Assembly (NCBI GenBank): GCA_946885915.1
Contig: CAMPHF010000004.1
Location: 186,001 to 250,000 of the forward strand
From: an uncultured Idiomarina sp.
Lineage (GTDB): Bacteria > Pseudomonadota > Gammaproteobacteria > Enterobacterales > Alteromonadaceae
Direction of reading: 5' to 3'
Length of the DNA stretch: 64,000 nt
This document shows positions 54,903 to 64,000 of this stretch, in pieces. Made by a program: the position numbers and the translations under genes. The number at the start of each line of letters is the position of its first letter. The first letter of the stretch is position 1. The notes below the pieces were generated by a model. That model was not told the DNA's origin, searched no databases, and saw only the letters and a list, made by a program, of their open reading frames with translations.

Positions 54903-56504
54903 ATGACCGATCTGGATTTAAGCCAATACGGCATCACAGACGTCACGGAAATTGTTCATAACCCATCCTACGAACTTTTGTTCGAAGAGGAAACGCGCCC
55001 CGAGTTACAAGGCTACGAAAAAGGTCATGTGACTGATTTAGGTGCGGTGGCAGTGGACACAGGTATCTTCACTGGCCGTTCGCCCAAAGATAAATATATT
55101 GTGAAAGACGACACCACGCGCGATACCCTGTGGTGGTCTGATCAAGGTAAAAATGACAACAAAGCTATCTCGCCAGCGGTATGGGCCGAGTTAAAAGGTT
55201 TAGTTACCCAGCAATTGTCTGGCAAACGCCTGTTCGTAGTGGATACCTTCTGTGGCGCCAACCCAGATTCACGCCTTGCGGTGCGCTTCATTACCGAAGT
55301 GGCCTGGCAAGCGCATTTCGTGAAAAACATGTTTATTCGCCCAACGGCTGAAGAGTTAACCAACTATAAACCAGATTTCGTGGTGATGAACGGTGCCAAG
55401 TGCACCAACCCGAACTGGCAACAGCAAGGCTTGAACTCAGAAAACTTCGTGGCGTTTAACCTTACCGAGCGCATCCAGCTGATTGGCGGTACCTGGTACG
55501 GTGGTGAAATGAAGAAGGGCATGTTCTCGATGATGAACTACTTCTTACCACTGCAAGGTATTGCTTCTATGCACTGCTCGGCCAACGTTGGTAAAGCCGG
55601 CGATGTGGCGGTGTTCTTCGGCTTATCGGGAACTGGCAAAACCACCTTGTCGACCGATCCGAAGCGCCAACTAATTGGTGATGACGAGCATGGTTGGGAT
55701 GATGACGGCGTGTTCAACTTCGAAGGTGGTTGTTACGCAAAAACTATTAACTTGTCAGAAGAAGCCGAGCCAGATATTTATCGCGCCATTCGTCGGGATG
55801 CGTTACTTGAAAACGTCACCGTGCGTGACAACGGCAGCGTTGACTTTGACGATGGTTCAAAAACTGAAAATACCCGGGTGTCTTACCCTATTTACCACAT
55901 TGATAATATTGTGCAGCCGGTGTCTAAAGCTGGCCACGCGAAAAAGGTTATCTTCTTAACGGCCGATGCATTTGGGGTATTACCGCCGGTTTCTAAGCTC
56001 ACTAAAGAGCAAACTAAGTACCATTTCCTCTCTGGCTTTACCGCTAAATTGGCAGGTACTGAGCGCGGCATTACCGAGCCAACGCCAACCTTCTCAAGCT
56101 GTTTTGGTGCGGCATTTTTAAGCTTGCACCCAACCCAGTACGCAGAAGTATTAGTGAAGCGTATGGAAGCGGTTGGCGCCGAGGCCTACTTGGTGAATAC
56201 GGGTTGGAACGGCACTGGCAAACGTATTTCGATTAAAGCCACGCGAGCTATTATTGATGCCATTTTAGATGGCTCAATTGAAGACGCTGAATTTGTGCAG
56301 TTACCATACTTCAATTTGGCCATGCCAACGGCATTGCACGGCGTCGAAGATGCGAGCATTTTAGATCCACGTAACACCTATGCAACCGCAGCACAGTGGG
56401 ATGAGAAAGCACGTGATCTAGCCACACGCTTTGTGAACAATTTCGAGAAGTTCACGGATAATGCTGAAGGTAAAGCTTTGGTCGCGGCAGGCCCGCAGCT
56501 GTAA
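54903..56504 (+). CDS. pckA: Phosphoenolpyruvate carboxykinase (ATP)
   Basis: A 533-residue gluconeogenic enzyme converting oxaloacetate and ATP to PEP and CO2. The kinase P-loop GLSGTGKT is at residues 240-247; [17 protein letters not shown] and [21 protein letters not shown] (metal-site region, ends given) are conserved. The start at 54903 has AGGAG; an upstream in-frame extension is not family-like and is rejected. Confidence 0.96.
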   Translation: MTDLDLSQYGITDVTEIVHNPSYELLFEEETRPELQGYEKGHVTDLGAVAVDTGIFTGRSPKDKYIVKDDTTRDTLWWSDQGKNDNKAISPAVWAELKGLVTQQLSGKRLFVVDTFCGANPDSRLAVRFITEVAWQAHFVKNMFIRPTAEELTNYKPDFVVMNGAKCTNPNWQQQGLNSENFVAFNLTERIQLIGGTWYGGEMKKGMFSMMNYFLPLQGIASMHCSANVGKAGDVAVFFGLSGTGKTTLSTDPKRQLIGDDEHGWDDDGVFNFEGGCYAKTINLSEEAEPDIYRAIRRDALLENVTVRDNGSVDFDDGSKTENTRVSYPIYHIDNIVQPVSKAGHAKKVIFLTADAFGVLPPVSKLTKEQTKYHFLSGFTAKLAGTERGITEPTPTFSSCFGAAFLSLHPTQYAEVLVKRMEAVGAEAYLVNTGWNGTGKRISIKATRAIIDAILDGSIEDAEFVQLPYFNLAMPTALHGVEDASILDPRNTYATAAQWDEKARDLATRFVNNFEKFTDNAEGKALVAAGPQL

Positions 56505-56522
56505 GATTTGTTGCAGATAAAG

Positions 56523-56548
56523 AAAAGCCCGCATCGCTGCGGGCTTTT
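56523..56548. terminator. Terminator between pckA and the ABC permease gene
   Basis: AAAAGCCCGC (56523-56532), loop ATCGCT, GCGGGCTTTT (56539-56548) with more Ts following. T-rich on both strands, so it can serve pckA and the convergent ABC operon. Confidence 0.9.
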
Positions 56549-56566
56549 TTGTGGGTGAACGCTAAA

Positions 56567-57748
56567 TTACGTGCGGCCAATAAGGGCGCGACCCATTAAC
56601 CGCCATGAAGGCTCTTTGCCATACATGGTAATCCCCATAGTAAAAATACGAATAGCGGCACTTCGAATAGCGTAAGTCGTGAGCACTAACAAACCTAAGC
56701 TGCCGATAATCGACCACCAAGGCACGCCGCCGTCAGCAATACGAATTGGCATGACTGCAAACGAGGTGAGCGGGAACCAACTCAGGATCTGCGCCAGCAA
56801 ACCTTGCGGTGTGTCCATTACCCCAAAGCCCGCACCGACAAATAGTGCTGGAATCAACATGACCGCGGTGCGTCCAGAATGGTTTGGATCATCAATGGTG
56901 GCGGCAAATCCTGCCATCATGGCATTAATCATTACCAACCCAACCAAGGCGAACACAAGGGTGCCGAATACCACACTCCAATCTATATTCGGCATTGGTA
57001 CAGCATCGCCACCAATCACCGCTAGCATGGCAACCACTAGCATCATAATAATCACCACCGTGGCCATACTCTTTAAGCAGTGCAGCGTAATGCCAAGAAT
57101 CTTCCCGTCAATCCACTCGCTAGGCGCGATTAAAGTAAGCAGCTGTTCGGTTACCCGTTGCTGCTTCTCTTGCGTAATTGCCGTCATCATCAGGCCAAAA
57201 CTGCTAAATACCCCTACCATAATGCTCACCAAAATCAGGGTTGGTATAGCTTTAGCAGCAGAGCTACTCTGCGTTTCATCTTCTCGCTGAATGGTAATAT
57301 CAACGCGAATTGGTTCATTCAATAACGCCACTTGCTCTGCTGATAATGGCAGTGCCGACACTTTTTGCTGCTGTAACCAGGCTTGCAACTGGGTTTTCAT
57401 ACGCTCTTGCCAGCCGCCACTGTTGGCTGCGGTTAGCTGCGCGCCATAACCTTGCTCGGCTGAGGCGGTTACGACTAATATTCCCTCAATGCTTTTGCCA
57501 AGCTCCGCTTGTGCAGTTGTAATTGAATCTACCGGCTGCCAGATAATATTGGCCATATCTGGCATGCTCACCGGCGCAACCACAGCTACGGTATGGGTTT
57601 CTTCTAAACTTGTTTTCAGCATGCCCCAGGCCGCTGTAATACCGAATAACGCACCCATTAATAGCAATGAAAACAGCTCTTGCTTCCATTTAAAGAAGCG
57701 GCGGAACTCAAAGCCGCCAATTCTGGTTATTTGTTGCCACCGATTCAT
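56567..57748 (-). CDS. ABC-2 type permease, NatB-like
   Basis: A 393-residue membrane protein: one N-terminal helix (about residues 27-46), a periplasmic domain (about 50-170), then five or more helices. The start TRIGGFEFRRFFKWK and the middle QQRVTEQLLTLIAPSEWIDGKI match NatB/ABC-2 exporters. It overlaps the ATPase gene by 4 bp. NatAB of Bacillus exports Na+; a Na+ or drug exporter role here is inference. Confidence 0.82.
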   Translation of the reverse strand: MNRWQQITRIGGFEFRRFFKWKQELFSLLLMGALFGITAAWGMLKTSLEETHTVAVVAPVSMPDMANIIWQPVDSITTAQAELGKSIEGILVVTASAEQGYGAQLTAANSGGWQERMKTQLQAWLQQQKVSALPLSAEQVALLNEPIRVDITIQREDETQSSSAAKAIPTLILVSIMVGVFSSFGLMMTAITQEKQQRVTEQLLTLIAPSEWIDGKILGITLHCLKSMATVVIIMMLVVAMLAVIGGDAVPMPNIDWSVVFGTLVFALVGLVMINAMMAGFAATIDDPNHSGRTAVMLIPALFVGAGFGVMDTPQGLLAQILSWFPLTSFAVMPIRIADGGVPWWSIIGSLGLLVLTTYAIRSAAIRIFTMGITMYGKEPSWRLMGRALIGRT

Positions 57749-58695
57749 GCTGCGTCCTCCGCTGTCGTCAGCCCAACTTGCGCGCGTACGGCTTGCAAGT
57801 ACATGTCATGTAAACTTTGCTGCTGCAAACTAAATTGGCGCACCGGGGCCAACTGCTGCAGTTGTGGTAACAAATGCTCTGCGGCCAGCGCTTCGCTAAT
57901 ACTGAGTTCATAATGCGTAGCATCCAGTTGGGTGACTGTTACTTGTGCCGCCTGCAACGTGTCTTCAACCACTTCTAAACTAACGCCTTGCGCAAACTCC
58001 AGCTGGTAGCGTTGCACTTGCTGTAATTGCACCCGTACCTCGGCAAGCGAACCTTGCGCCACCACTTTACCTTTATTCATTAACACCAATTTGTCGGCCA
58101 TTCGCTCTACCAAGGCCATTTGGTGGGCGCTTAAGATAACCGTGCGACCTAGCTCACGCAGCTCTTGCAGCACGCTTAACACGAACTCTTGGTTCATTGG
58201 GTCTAGGCCGGAAAATGGTTCATCTAATATCACCACTTGCGGGTCATGCAGCAGCGTCGCGATAAGCTGCACTTTTTGCTGATTGCCTTTCGACAGTTGG
58301 CGCATGGGTTCAGTCGCGCGCTCAGTTAAATCAAACCGCGCTAGCCAGCGAGTAATACTGTCGCTAATAGCAGCCTTGCTCATGCCGCGTAAGCGGCCGA
58401 TGTAGCGAAGGTTATCGAACACGGTACGATCTTGATAAAGACCTCGGTCTTCTGGCAAATAACCAAATGCCGTGCTCGGTAGCTTTTGCACACGTTTGCT
58501 GTCGGTAAGTTGATAGCTTATTTGACCAGAATCAGGATGAGTTAACCCCACAATCATTCTGACTAGCGACGATTTACCGGCTCCGTTTGGCCCCAACAAG
58601 GCTAAAATTTCGCCGCCTTGGGCGGTTAAACTAACCGCATCAACGGCTTTTACCGTGGCGTATTCTTTGCTTACCTGCTCGACAATGATCTGCAT
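57745..58695 (-). CDS. ABC transporter ATP-binding protein, NatA-like
   Basis: A 316-residue ATPase: Walker A GPNGAGKSS (35-43), Q-loop region GYLPEDRGLY, signature LSKGNQQK (the LSKGN variant common in NatA-type proteins), Walker B VVILDEPFSGLDP and the H-loop SAHQM. The C-terminal ~90 residues form an extra domain typical of this subfamily. It precedes the permease gene, and the two are coupled. Confidence 0.88.
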   Translation of the reverse strand: MQIIVEQVSKEYATVKAVDAVSLTAQGGEILALLGPNGAGKSSLVRMIVGLTHPDSGQISYQLTDSKRVQKLPSTAFGYLPEDRGLYQDRTVFDNLRYIGRLRGMSKAAISDSITRWLARFDLTERATEPMRQLSKGNQQKVQLIATLLHDPQVVILDEPFSGLDPMNQEFVLSVLQELRELGRTVILSAHQMALVERMADKLVLMNKGKVVAQGSLAEVRVQLQQVQRYQLEFAQGVSLEVVEDTLQAAQVTVTQLDATHYELSISEALAAEHLLPQLQQLAPVRQFSLQQQSLHDMYLQAVRAQVGLTTAEDAA

Positions 58696-58913
58696 AGCGA
58701 ATGCTCTCCTTTAATCCAGCCGTTATTATTTCATGCTCATGCATATCGGCGTATGACTTATTGTTATAAAACTGTATGCAAATGTGTCTGGTTGGTGGGA
58801 TGCTGTTTGACACGAAAAGTTGGCACCGATAAATATGTAAAGATTAATGATTTTTGATTTTGTAGCTGATAGTTTTTAACTGTTAAGCAACAAAAGTATA
58901 AAAAATAATAAAA

Positions 58914-60485
58914 ATGAATAAAATCTTTCAAAAGTCGTTAATTATGAAATGCTGTTGGATTGTTTTTGGAATTTTCACGTTTCCTACAGTGTGTCTGGCG
59001 CAAGTTATACCAAGTATACCTTCCGAATTTGTTCACGAGCGGCATACCCCAACTGCTGATATTGACATGTTGTCGACGAACATCGCCGGTGAACAAATAT
59101 CCTTGGCGACCGGAACTCCAATTTTCTCAGTGACTGATGTGTCGATACCGGTATCGCGGTATTTATCCGTAGATATTGCCCGCTATTATAATCGGCTAAG
59201 TGGTCAGAATCTTCGGCAATACGATTCCTTTGGTGACTGGGGGCTAGATATCCCGCGGATTGAATCGACGTATGTGCAAGGCGACAATCGATTTACTAAT
59301 AATTATGATGTGAGTTCAGTGTGCTCGCAAGCGCTCACTCCCGGCCCAATTATGGGCGCGTTAGGTCAGAATATTGAATCCTTCGAATACTTTAACGGCG
59401 TGGATATCATTATCCCCGGCAAGGACCACAGCAAACTCTCACAATCGCTGCATGGTGGCGATTACATGAGTGATAATTTTATTCGAGTAAGTTGTCATGT
59501 TGATGGCAATGCACATGAGTATTTCAGAGCACAAACTCCAGACGGTTATACTTATGAATTTAAAGAGCGGATGATCCAAGTCGGATTTCCGCTAGTTAAG
59601 GATTTTAAGTCTGCGCCACGTAATAAAATTATTTATGCGGTAAGTCAGATCCAAGATATTGCAGGAAATAAACTACAATACCAATATGATTCAGGACGGT
59701 TAGTATCCGTTAGCTATGTTCCTGTTCAGGGCTCTGTGGAAACGGTTGTACAGTTAACGCATGACAGCGATTCTCGGGTAACCGAAGTCACGACGGGCAA
59801 TAAAACATGGCAGTATGAATATACGGGAAACAATCTCACTAAGGTGACTTTGCCAGATAATACGGCGTGGTTATTAAACTTTCCTGATTTTATTGATTAC
59901 GGAGCCAAAATAAGCCTAGCTGGAACGTATACCTCATCAAATCGTGAGTGTCTTTTTTCCACAGGACCGTTTGATAAATACATTTCAATTCGACATCCCA
60001 AAGGTGCGCTGGTGGAGTTGAACTTGGCGATGCAGGTTCATGGTCGCACAGATGTTCCAGCAAGCTACAATGCAATTGATAGTGGATCGGGAAGTATTAT
60101 CTATAACGTGAACGCCTGTAGTGGGCACATCGCGGTGACAACAAAGACGGTCTCTGGCCCCGGTCTAGCTGAACAAATATGGAGTTATAGCTATACCAAT
60201 AATGGCAGTCATTGGCTTTCTGACGAGTTCTCGGGCACACCCAGCGATGCGCGGCTGAATAGTGATGCGTTGGTTGATGACGAAAAATTTACTGAATGCT
60301 CAATGCTGGCGGAGTGTAGCGAGGTGCCGAACGATTTGGGGTTCGCACCATATGATCTAAGGGTTCTGACCGTAACTGCGCCAAATAACCAATCCACAAA
60401 ATATTACATTAGTAAACGTTTCGATTTCACCGAGGGTGAAGTCGTGGCGCAAGCGCAATATTCTGCGCAAAACCAACTACTCTAA
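58914..60485 (+). CDS. Secreted RHS/YD-repeat protein, N-terminal part ended by in-frame TAA
   Basis: A 523-codon reading with a signal peptide (from ATG 58914 or 58944; MKCCWIVFGIFTFPTVCLAQ). The N-terminal region (PTADIDMLSTNIAGEQISL, DVSIPVSRYLSVDIARYYNR) resembles the lead-in of large YD-repeat proteins, and the rest shows early repeats (YQYDSGRLVSVSY, WQYEYTGNNLTKVTLPD). The codon after QNQLL is TAA, yet the same frame continues as RHS sequence. The upstream 200 bp are AT-rich with a promoter-like TATAAA at 58897, very close to the first ATG. No clear ribosome site. Best read as the first part of one interrupted gene. Confidence 0.75.
   Translation: MNKIFQKSLIMKCCWIVFGIFTFPTVCLAQVIPSIPSEFVHERHTPTADIDMLSTNIAGEQISLATGTPIFSVTDVSIPVSRYLSVDIARYYNRLSGQNLRQYDSFGDWGLDIPRIESTYVQGDNRFTNNYDVSSVCSQALTPGPIMGALGQNIESFEYFNGVDIIIPGKDHSKLSQSLHGGDYMSDNFIRVSCHVDGNAHEYFRAQTPDGYTYEFKERMIQVGFPLVKDFKSAPRNKIIYAVSQIQDIAGNKLQYQYDSGRLVSVSYVPVQGSVETVVQLTHDSDSRVTEVTTGNKTWQYEYTGNNLTKVTLPDNTAWLLNFPDFIDYGAKISLAGTYTSSNRECLFSTGPFDKYISIRHPKGALVELNLAMQVHGRTDVPASYNAIDSGSGSIIYNVNACSGHIAVTTKTVSGPGLAEQIWSYSYTNNGSHWLSDEFSGTPSDARLNSDALVDDEKFTECSMLAECSEVPNDLGFAPYDLRVLTVTAPNNQSTKYYISKRFDFTEGEVVAQAQYSAQNQLL
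60483..60485 (+). other. In-frame stop codon dividing the RHS gene
   Basis: TAA at codon 524 of the frame that begins at 58914. Reading codon by codon, I found no further stop in this frame between 60486 and 64000, and RHS-type sequence continues on both sides, so this looks like one nonsense change or sequencing error. Confidence 0.8.
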
Positions 60486-60503
60486 CGGGATATAAAAACT
60501 TTT

Positions 60504-63500
60504 GTGAAAGGAAATGCGCGGGGAAGTAATGGAATTAATGCTGGTATATTGATTTCAAATATTGACGCGGCACGTTACCCCGCGCGCTTGATCAAGCGTG
60601 ATATTGTTAGAAACAATGACATTTTTAGCTCAGAATATTCTAGCTTTAATGAGTATGGTGTCGCGCGTCAGACGCATCAGTACAACAACTTTAGTCAACA
60701 TGAATTATATACAAAAACCACTTACTTACATGATACGTCTAAATGGATACTAAACCTTCCAACTGAGCGCTACCGTGCGCCGACAAGCAACTTCGGAACG
60801 CCCTTTCAAGAGATAATATACAACAGTCGCTCTTTCCCTTCCCAGATTTCGAAAATGGGGCAGCCAGCGCTAAGTTATTTTTACGATGAGTTAGGAGAAA
60901 TTAGCAGAGTGGAATATCACGGCAGTAACACCTGGCGTGAATATCGAGATTACTTTCGCGGCGTACCAACGCGCATTACATTGCCTTGTGCGACAATAAA
61001 TAGCTGCCACACTATTAATAGCAGTACATCGAATACTGTTGTTTATCAACAACAAGTCAATCATGAGGGCAGAGTTACCCAAGCCGTTGACTTCAATGGT
61101 AATGCTATCTCATACAACTATAACGATATTGGATGGCTAACCGAAATAGACTATGCCGACCCCGCTTGGCGAGATCAACTTTTTACCTATGAGCGAGTTA
61201 CGGTCAGTGGTGACGGTATGCCGGGTAGCAGCGTCGACGTTGGCAGTTGGGTGCAAATTATGCAGCAAGGAGATTTGCGTCGTCGTCAGTATTTTGATGC
61301 ACTCCTCAGACCCATTTTGACCCAAACAGTTGATATAACGAATACCGCCACCGCGCGTTATCAAACCATGGCTTATGATGTAGATAATCGTCTCACGTTT
61401 AGATCGTTTTACAGTGCGGTTGTGGACTATTCATTGGGTGAGGCTATTACTTACGATGGATTAGGGCGTGTGATTTTGCGTACCCGAACCAGTGACGGCG
61501 CACAAACCTCAACGACTTACCTCAGTGGTAATACGAAGCAAACTATCGATCCTAATGGCCATCTTAGCACCACTAGCTATTTGGCTTATGGAGCCCCGAA
61601 TCAGTCCTTAGCAACACAGATTGATATCACAGATGTCGCAACGACCAGTATTAATTATAATATTTTTGACCAACCTGTAGAGATCACTCAAGGCGGGGTA
61701 AGCGAACGCCGTATCTATGATGGCTTGAATCAGCTTTGTAAAATAGTGCGACCCGAGACTGGCATCACAGCATTATCTTATAACGTAAACGGGCAGTTAC
61801 TATGGCAAGCGGATGGCACCACCGGCAGCGTCACAAGCTGCGACCATGGTGCGGTGTCTGCCAATCATAAAGTGCAATACACGTATGACAATCGAGCGCA
61901 GCTAAACCGCATATCATTCCCTGATGGGACTGCTGATAAAGTCTACAGTTATGATGAAAATGGTAATTTACAGACGCTAGTATTCGGTGATGTAAGTTGG
62001 GTCTATGACTACAACAGTCGCAACTTAATCACGAGGGAAGCACTATCTGTTGATAATCAAGAATATTCATTCAGCTGGTCTTATAACTCCCTTGGAGCGG
62101 TATCTACGCTTTCTTATCCATCGGGAACAACTATTAATTTTGCCCCCAATGCACTTGGACAGCCGACTAAGGTTGGAGGGCATATCGCCAACGCACGTTA
62201 TCATCCAAACGGACAAGTGAAAAGCTACAGCTACGCAAACGGTGTTACTCGAACGGTCACGCAAGATATAAATGGTCGATTGAACGCGCTGACAGATAGC
62301 CTTGGCGGAACTGAGCGTCTTCAACTCGAGCTGAGTTACGATAGTCATGACAACCTTACTGAACTCTTGGATAAAGTAACACCAGCGTACAGCGTGACAG
62401 ATCTTGCTTACGATGGAGCGGACCGATTGATATATGCCGAGGGCTCATGGGGAGAGCGACAGTTTGAGTACGATGGTCTGGGTAATATGCTCAATCGTGT
62501 TGATGGGACGGACTATTTGGCTCTGCACTACGACAGCAACAATAGATTAAGTAGCACGAGTGGCTCGTTGCAAGCGAGTTATAGCTATGATGCACGGGGA
62601 AATACGATACATAACGGTCGCTACGGATTGGAATTTAATCGGGCACAACAGTTAGTAGAAGCAAATGGTATTGAGTATGCATATGACGGTCACAACCGTC
62701 GGATAAAAAAATCAAGTCAAGGTGGCACGGCCTATACGATTTATAGTCAAGTTGGGCAATTATTATTGCGAGTGCAAGCCAACCAACAAGAAACAGAAAG
62801 TTACTATTTAGGAGAACAGTTGGTAGCGGAGTTAGACCGTTGTAACTGGTCAAGCTGCGGTGAGAATGAGTATATCGAGGCGAATAAATCCTGCGCATCT
62901 GGCTATCAACTGAACAGCAATGAGACGGAGTGCGTACAGACGGATGAAGAGGCGGCGAGTGTCAGTTACTCGTATAGTTGCCCATCAGGTTATAGCCTGT
63001 CGGGCACAAGCTGCAGTAAGACTGAACAGCGAGCAGCAACGGCAACGGTGAATTATAGTTGTCCGCTTGGTGGCAATTACAGTAGCGGCGCAGGGCAATG
63101 TGTGCGGCAATTTAGTGTATACAGCAAATATCCGCCGAGTGGAGATGGGGTGAGCTGTATAGGCGGCTTTCCTGGGGTGGTGAGTAATTGGGAATGTACG
63201 GAAACATATGCGGCCAGTGAAAGTACGAGCTATTCCTGCAGTTCGGGATGGAGCTTAAGTGGTAGCACTTGCCGTCGAACGCTAACGGAATCGGCAACAC
63301 GGACTACAATTTATTCGTGTTCAGCAGGCTGGAGCTTAAGCGGTAGCCGCTGCTCGATAGTGAGAAAGTCGGGGGTGATATATTCGTGTCCAAGTGGCTG
63401 GACGAGAGAGGGAACGATGTGCAGTAGCACGCCTTCAGAGCAGATATTACGCTACCAGCATACCGACCTATTAGGCTCTGTTGTGTTAGAAACGAACGCT

Positions 63501-64000
63501 ACCGGTGGCGTGTTGAGTCGAAGTTATTATGCACCGTTTGGGAGTCGCTTGAACGGTGATAAAGCTGGGCTTGGTTATACTGGTCACCTTGCGGATGATG
63601 ATTTGGCGCTAGTGTATATGCAGGCACGATACTATGATCCAGTGATTGGGCGGTTTTACTCGAATGATCCGGTTGGTTATACTGCCGCGAACCCAGTGAT
63701 GTCATTTAATCGCTATATGTACGTTAATAACAATCCGTACAAATATAATGACCCAAATGGCGAATTCTTAAATTTCATTATTGGAGCGGCAGTTGGTGCT
63801 ATAGCTGAGGCAGCAGTTCAAGTCGCTTTTGAAGGAAGAAGCATAACCGACTTAGACGGTGGGGCAATTTTACAGTCTGCCGCCATTGGATCTCTTTCAG
63901 GTGGTGTTGGTGGCGCAACAAGCAAGTTAGCTGGAAGAGTAATTCAGTCTGCAACCAAGCCAGCAAATGCATTTGCTAATGGAGCCTCTAAAGTTGCAAC
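60504..64000 (+). CDS. RHS repeat-associated core protein, continuing past the window
   Basis: Same frame as the gene at 58914, open from 60486 to the window end (more than 1,160 codons). A GTG at 60504 is the first possible re-start and lacks a good ribosome site; the first ATG is at 60855. Many YD repeats are visible (ITYDGLGRVILRTRT, YTYDNRAQLNRISFPDG, YSYDENGNLQTL, FEYDGLGNMLNRVDG, YSYDARGNTIHNG). A cysteine-rich block (62841-63422) precedes the RHS core (HTDLLGSVVLETNATGG, YYAPFGSRLNG, ARYYDPVIGRFYSNDP). The tip after NDPNGEF begins with a Gly/Ala-rich hydrophobic stretch and runs off the window. In the family, the repeats build a shell around a C-terminal toxin; that the tip is a toxin here is inference. 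Confidence 0.8.
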   Translation, partial: MKGNARGSNGINAGILISNIDAARYPARLIKRDIVRNNDIFSSEYSSFNEYGVARQTHQYNNFSQHELYTKTTYLHDTSKWILNLPTERYRAPTSNFGTPFQEIIYNSRSFPSQISKMGQPALSYFYDELGEISRVEYHGSNTWREYRDYFRGVPTRITLPCATINSCHTINSSTSNTVVYQQQVNHEGRVTQAVDFNGNAISYNYNDIGWLTEIDYADPAWRDQLFTYERVTVSGDGMPGSSVDVGSWVQIMQQGDLRRRQYFDALLRPILTQTVDITNTATARYQTMAYDVDNRLTFRSFYSAVVDYSLGEAITYDGLGRVILRTRTSDGAQTSTTYLSGNTKQTIDPNGHLSTTSYLAYGAPNQSLATQIDITDVATTSINYNIFDQPVEITQGGVSERRIYDGLNQLCKIVRPETGITALSYNVNGQLLWQADGTTGSVTSCDHGAVSANHKVQYTYDNRAQLNRISFPDGTADKVYSYDENGNLQTLVFGDVSWVYDYNSRNLITREALSVDNQEYSFSWSYNSLGAVSTLSYPSGTTINFAPNALGQPTKVGGHIANARYHPNGQVKSYSYANGVTRTVTQDINGRLNALTDSLGGTERLQLELSYDSHDNLTELLDKVTPAYSVTDLAYDGADRLIYAEGSWGERQFEYDGLGNMLNRVDGTDYLALHYDSNNRLSSTSGSLQASYSYDARGNTIHNGRYGLEFNRAQQLVEANGIEYAYDGHNRRIKKSSQGGTAYTIYSQVGQLLLRVQANQQETESYYLGEQLVAELDRCNWSSCGENEYIEANKSCASGYQLNSNETECVQTDEEAASVSYSYSCPSGYSLSGTSCSKTEQRAATATVNYSCPLGGNYSSGAGQCVRQFSVYSKYPPSGDGVSCIGGFPGVVSNWECTETYAASESTSYSCSSGWSLSGSTCRRTLTESATRTTIYSCSAGWSLSGSRCSIVRKSGVIYSCPSGWTREGTMCSSTPSEQILRYQHTDLLGSVVLETNATGGVLSRSYYAPFGSRLNGDKAGLGYTGHLADDDLALVYMQARYYDPVIGRFYSNDPVGYTAANPVMSFNRYMYVNNNPYKYNDPNGEFLNFIIGAAVGAIAEAAVQVAFEGRSITDLDGGAILQSAAIGSLSGGVGGATSKLAGRVIQSATKPANAFANGASKVA
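62841..63422 (+). repeat. Cysteine-rich repeat block inside the RHS protein
   Basis: Within the open frame, units of about 14 residues with paired cysteines recur: CASGYQLNSNETEC, CPSGYSLSGTSC, CPLGGNYSSGAGQC, CIGGFPGVVSNWEC, CSSGWSLSGSTC, CSAGWSLSGSRC and CPSGWTREGTMC, joined by Thr/Ser/Ala-rich spacers of about 8-25 residues. The later units are the most alike. Codon use matches the flanking RHS frame. Confidence 0.85.

Noticed and set aside
62841..63422. The cysteine-rich repeats as a CRISPR-like or non-coding array
   Set aside because: Unit DNA is not identical, the spacing is irregular, and the reading frame stays open throughout, so it is protein-coding.
62067..63705. Several minus-strand frames of 60-95 codons opposite the RHS gene
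   Set aside because: They are antisense to a continuous plus-strand RHS frame with clear repeats; none has a family-like sequence.

Overview
The window is a chromosomal stretch of a gammaproteobacterium. Gene content and order point to a marine member of the Alteromonadales, and an Idiomarinaceae-like organism is my best inference. The reasons are the Escherichia-like neighbourhoods (ftsYEX-rpoH, envC-gpmI-yibN-secB-gpsA, slmA-dut-coaBC-radC-rpmBG-mutM, bioH/comF-nfuA, lexA/plsB/ubiCA), the lexA-sulA operon, a full aa3 cytochrome c oxidase cluster, and a large M14 peptidase. I see no tRNA, rRNA, CRISPR array, transposase or prophage.

Layout. 1-7.2 kb: the end of comM, a threonine aldolase, a lipoprotein, a reverse-transsulfuration pair (mccA-mccB), small conserved genes and a PLP ammonia-lyase. 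7.2-12.1 kb: rsmD diverging from ftsY-ftsE-ftsX, then rpoH. 12.1-17.8 kb: gpmI-envC-yibQ on the minus strand and yibN-secB-gpsA on the plus strand, covering cell-division hydrolase activation, glycolysis, export and lipid precursor supply. 17.8-25.4 kb: slmA, dut, coaBC, radC, rpmB, rpmG and mutM. A small insertion of secreted or membrane proteins, including a cysteine-rich peptide, separates rpmG from mutM. 25.4-34.5 kb: bioH, comF, a giant carboxypeptidase, nfuA, a four-repeat DUF4397 lipoprotein, a DinF-type MATE exporter and a polysaccharide deacetylase.

34.5-42.9 kb is one coherent respiratory cluster: cytochrome oxidase subunits II (with a fused haem c domain), I and III, the copper chaperones Cox11 and SCO, Surf1, a SCO-like thiol protein, and haem A/O synthesis (ctaA, cyoE). 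43.3-44.4 kb is the SOS operon lexA-sulA with two LexA boxes and a strong terminator. 44.6-56.5 kb holds plsB, ubiCA, a FliL-like protein, glpE-glpG, the threonine-degrading pair tdh-kbl, coaD, an NSS transporter and pckA. 56.5-58.7 kb is a NatAB-like ABC exporter.

From 58.9 kb to the end lies the clearest accessory locus: a very large secreted RHS/YD-repeat protein. A single in-frame TAA (60483-60485) splits it; the same frame then stays open without another stop to the window edge. Just before the RHS core it carries a run of cysteine-rich repeats, and its C-terminal tip runs off the window. This locus, and the cysteine-rich secreted cassette at about 22-23.3 kb, are the parts most worth following up.
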